The notes under the pieces are model-generated. The model was not told the DNA's origin. It worked only from the letters and a program-made list of their open reading frames with translations, and searched no databases. From Candidatus Finniella inopinata (GTDB lineage Bacteria > Pseudomonadota > Alphaproteobacteria > Paracaedibacterales > CAITNM01), in assembly GCA_945903885.1 (NCBI GenBank), contig CAMDPB010000079.1:1-5882 (forward strand): a stretch of DNA of 5,882 bases, read 5' to 3'. Positions 4,952-5,882 of this stretch are shown piece by piece. The translations under genes were made by a program, and so were the position numbers. How positions within the stretch are numbered: position 1 is the stretch's first letter; every line of letters starts with the position of its first letter.

Positions 4952-5882
4952 ATGAAAACTCTATGCATAATATTTTTAAGTATTTTTTGCATGAGCTCAG
5001 CCATAGCTAGTAGCTGGTTTGGGAGCGGAAATTCTTCAAAAACTAACAATGCAAGTAGTAGCTGGTTTGGGAGCGGAAATTCTTCAAAAACTAACAATGC
5101 AAGTAGTAGCTGGTTTGGGAGCGGAAGCTCTTCAAAAACTAACAATGCAAGCAGTGGATCTAGCCACTTATCCAAAGCAAAAACAGCAATGCCAGTAGGC
5201 AATGCTGCACTTGAGAAAAAGTGTAAGGCAAAAAAAAATCAAAGAACAAATCAATGTGAAAATTTTGTAGCGGCACAAAAAAAGAAAAAAGCTGATGCCG
5301 CTCTTATAAAAAAATGCACAAGACAAAAAGAGTTAAAACAAAAACCTACTCCAGATTGTTTAGCTGCTCAGAAGCAGAATGCGATACAAGTATTAAAAGG
5401 AAATAAGTCTGCATCAATAAATAAAAAATCACAACGCGCTCAGAAACCTTCAAACAAAACTTCTTCTAAAATGCAAAAACCTGCCACAGCCCAAGCTTCG
5501 CAAAAGAAAAGCTGGAGTCTATTTGGAAAAAAACAAGATACTTCTGCTAATGGCCAAGCACCAAAAAAGAAAAGCTGGAGTCTATTTGGAAAAAAACAAG
5601 ATACTTCTGCTAATGGCCAAGCACCAAAAAAGAAAAGCTGGAATCCTTTTAGAAAAAAACAACCAACAGTTGTAACACCAAACATTGCACATGAAGCAAT
5701 TAGGAATTCTATTCCTACGCAACCTACAGCTCAAAACAATAATCAAGGGCAACAAGATGATGGCTCAGGCACGGATGGTTCGGTTGATGGTGACGACTCA
5801 GCTCCAGCAGTTGATGGTGACGACTCAGCTCCAGCAGTTGATGGTGACGACTCAGCTCCAGTCGTTGATGGTGACGACTCAG
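4952..5882 (+). CDS. Exported repeat-rich protein of unknown family, N-terminal 310 residues (runs off window)
   Basis: No known family is recognised. The frame is open for 310 codons with no stop before the edge. A signal peptide is clear: MKTL, a hydrophobic core, then a likely signal peptidase I site after SAIA (residue 19). C13 does not fit a lipobox. The mature part is modular: three SSWFGSGNSSKTNNAS-type repeats (20-67); a Lys-rich segment with C91, C102, C122 and C136 (86-140); basic repeats with KKSWSLFGKKQ (185-237); a Gln/Asn/Pro/Thr linker (about 238-265); then Asp-rich VDGDDSAPA repeats (278 on). Composition moves from neutral polar, to strongly basic, to strongly acidic, implying disorder. 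No transmembrane segment follows the signal peptide. The ATG was chosen because it opens the signal peptide directly, although the ribosome site is weak. It could be a secreted effector-like, cell-envelope or adhesin-type protein; the missing C-terminus may hold the deciding domain. Confidence 0.85.
   Translation, partial: MKTLCIIFLSIFCMSSAIASSWFGSGNSSKTNNASSSWFGSGNSSKTNNASSSWFGSGSSSKTNNASSGSSHLSKAKTAMPVGNAALEKKCKAKKNQRTNQCENFVAAQKKKKADAALIKKCTRQKELKQKPTPDCLAAQKQNAIQVLKGNKSASINKKSQRAQKPSNKTSSKMQKPATAQASQKKSWSLFGKKQDTSANGQAPKKKSWSLFGKKQDTSANGQAPKKKSWNPFRKKQPTVVTPNIAHEAIRNSIPTQPTAQNNNQGQQDDGSGTDGSVDGDDSAPAVDGDDSAPAVDGDDSAPVVDGDDS
5009..5152 (+). repeat. Three tandem 48-bp repeats (16 residues each)
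   Basis: Copies lie at 5009-5056, 5057-5104 and 5105-5152, each coding SSWFGSGNSSKTNNAS or a close variant. The first two are identical at the DNA level. The third differs at three bases (AAT to AGC, changing Asn to Ser, and a silent final AGT to AGC). They begin immediately after the predicted signal-peptide cleavage site. Confidence 0.95.
5207..5371 (+). repeat. Two diverged paired-cysteine segments in the Lys-rich region
   Basis: Residues 86-140 contain AALEKKC...C followed by VAAQ, then AALIKKC...C followed by LAAQ. The first cysteine pair (C91, C102) is separated by 10 residues and the second (C122, C136) by 13. The shared frame A-L-x-K-K-C ... C ... A-A-Q suggests an old duplication. 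In an oxidising periplasm each pair could form a disulfide; this is inference. Confidence 0.6.
5504..5662 (+). repeat. Tandem 63-bp repeats (21 residues), two full copies and a partial third
   Basis: Full copies at 5504-5566 and 5567-5629 are identical in DNA and begin with KKSWSLFGKKQ. The third, at 5630-5662, keeps 11 codons, with SWSLFG changed to SWNPFR. The units are strongly basic. The residues just before the first copy (AQASQ) resemble the unit's end (GQAPK), suggesting a decayed earlier copy. Confidence 0.93.
5783..5882 (+). repeat. Tandem 27-bp acidic repeats (9 residues), continuing past the window
   Basis: Copies at 5783-5809, 5810-5836 and 5837-5863, plus the first 19 bases of a fourth, code VDGDDSAPA or VDGDDSAPV. 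Copies 1 and 2 are identical, and copy 3 differs only in its last codon (GCA to GTC). The total number of copies is unknown because the window ends inside the array. Confidence 0.95.

Noticed and set aside
4952..5011. Lipoprotein signal peptide
   Set aside because: The only cysteine near the end of the hydrophobic core (C13) is preceded by Phe and does not fit a lipobox; the SAIA site fits signal peptidase I.
4897..5202. Minus-strand open frame with repeated LLALLVFEE-type segments
   Set aside because: It is the antisense shadow of the 48-bp coding repeats. The plus-strand frame has a signal peptide and stays open for 310 codons, which explains the repeats better.
5440..5685. Minus-strand open frame rich in Phe and Cys with repeated segments
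   Set aside because: It is the antisense reading of the Lys-rich 63-bp repeats; A-rich coding DNA gives Phe-rich antisense frames.
5783..5882. RTX calcium-binding nonapeptide repeats
   Set aside because: The period is nine residues and rich in Asp, but VDGDDSAPA lacks the GGxGxDxux pattern.
5009..5882. CRISPR array
   Set aside because: The repeats are contiguous, in frame, and have no unique spacers between them.

Overview
The window looks like chromosomal DNA from a low-GC alphaproteobacterium. The best taxonomic clue is a small gene at 2742-3104 for the NDUFA12/B17.2-type accessory subunit of respiratory complex I, a family largely confined to alphaproteobacteria and mitochondria. AT-rich codon use, a FlhF-like GTPase and an IS1-family element would suit an AT-rich, possibly host-associated lineage (Rickettsiales- or Holosporales-like). 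That narrower placement is inference.

Layout. On the minus strand, positions 2676 down to 1 carry a FlhF-like SRP-type GTPase gene, then emrA (membrane fusion protein of a multidrug efflux pump), then emrB (14-TM DHA2 drug:proton antiporter). emrB overlaps emrA by 4 bases and is cut by the left window edge. A 65-bp divergent intergenic region separates these from two plus-strand genes, the complex I subunit and a RluD-family pseudouridine synthase, which overlap by 8 bases. An IS1-family insertion sequence of about 0.75 kb follows (about 4107-4860). Its transposase is split into two frames at a run of eight A residues on the minus strand, and all three DDE residues are present if a -1 frameshift joins the frames.

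The most unusual part is 4952-5882 on the plus strand: an open reading frame of 310 codons that runs off the right edge without a stop. It has a signal peptide and then blocks of very different composition: three 16-residue Ser/Asn/Gly repeats, a Lys-rich region with two related paired-cysteine segments, two and a half 21-residue basic repeats, and an acidic tail of 9-residue repeats. I recognise no family for it. It appears to be an exported, repeat-built, probably disordered protein with strong charge segregation.

How the genes relate. EmrA and EmrB form one pump that would need a TolC-like outer-membrane partner, not seen here. The complex I subunit and RluD are housekeeping genes sharing a transcript by position rather than function. 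The FlhF-like gene has no other flagellar gene next to it. The IS sits between rluD and the repeat-protein gene, ending about 91 bp before the latter's start, so it may have altered that gene's upstream control region.
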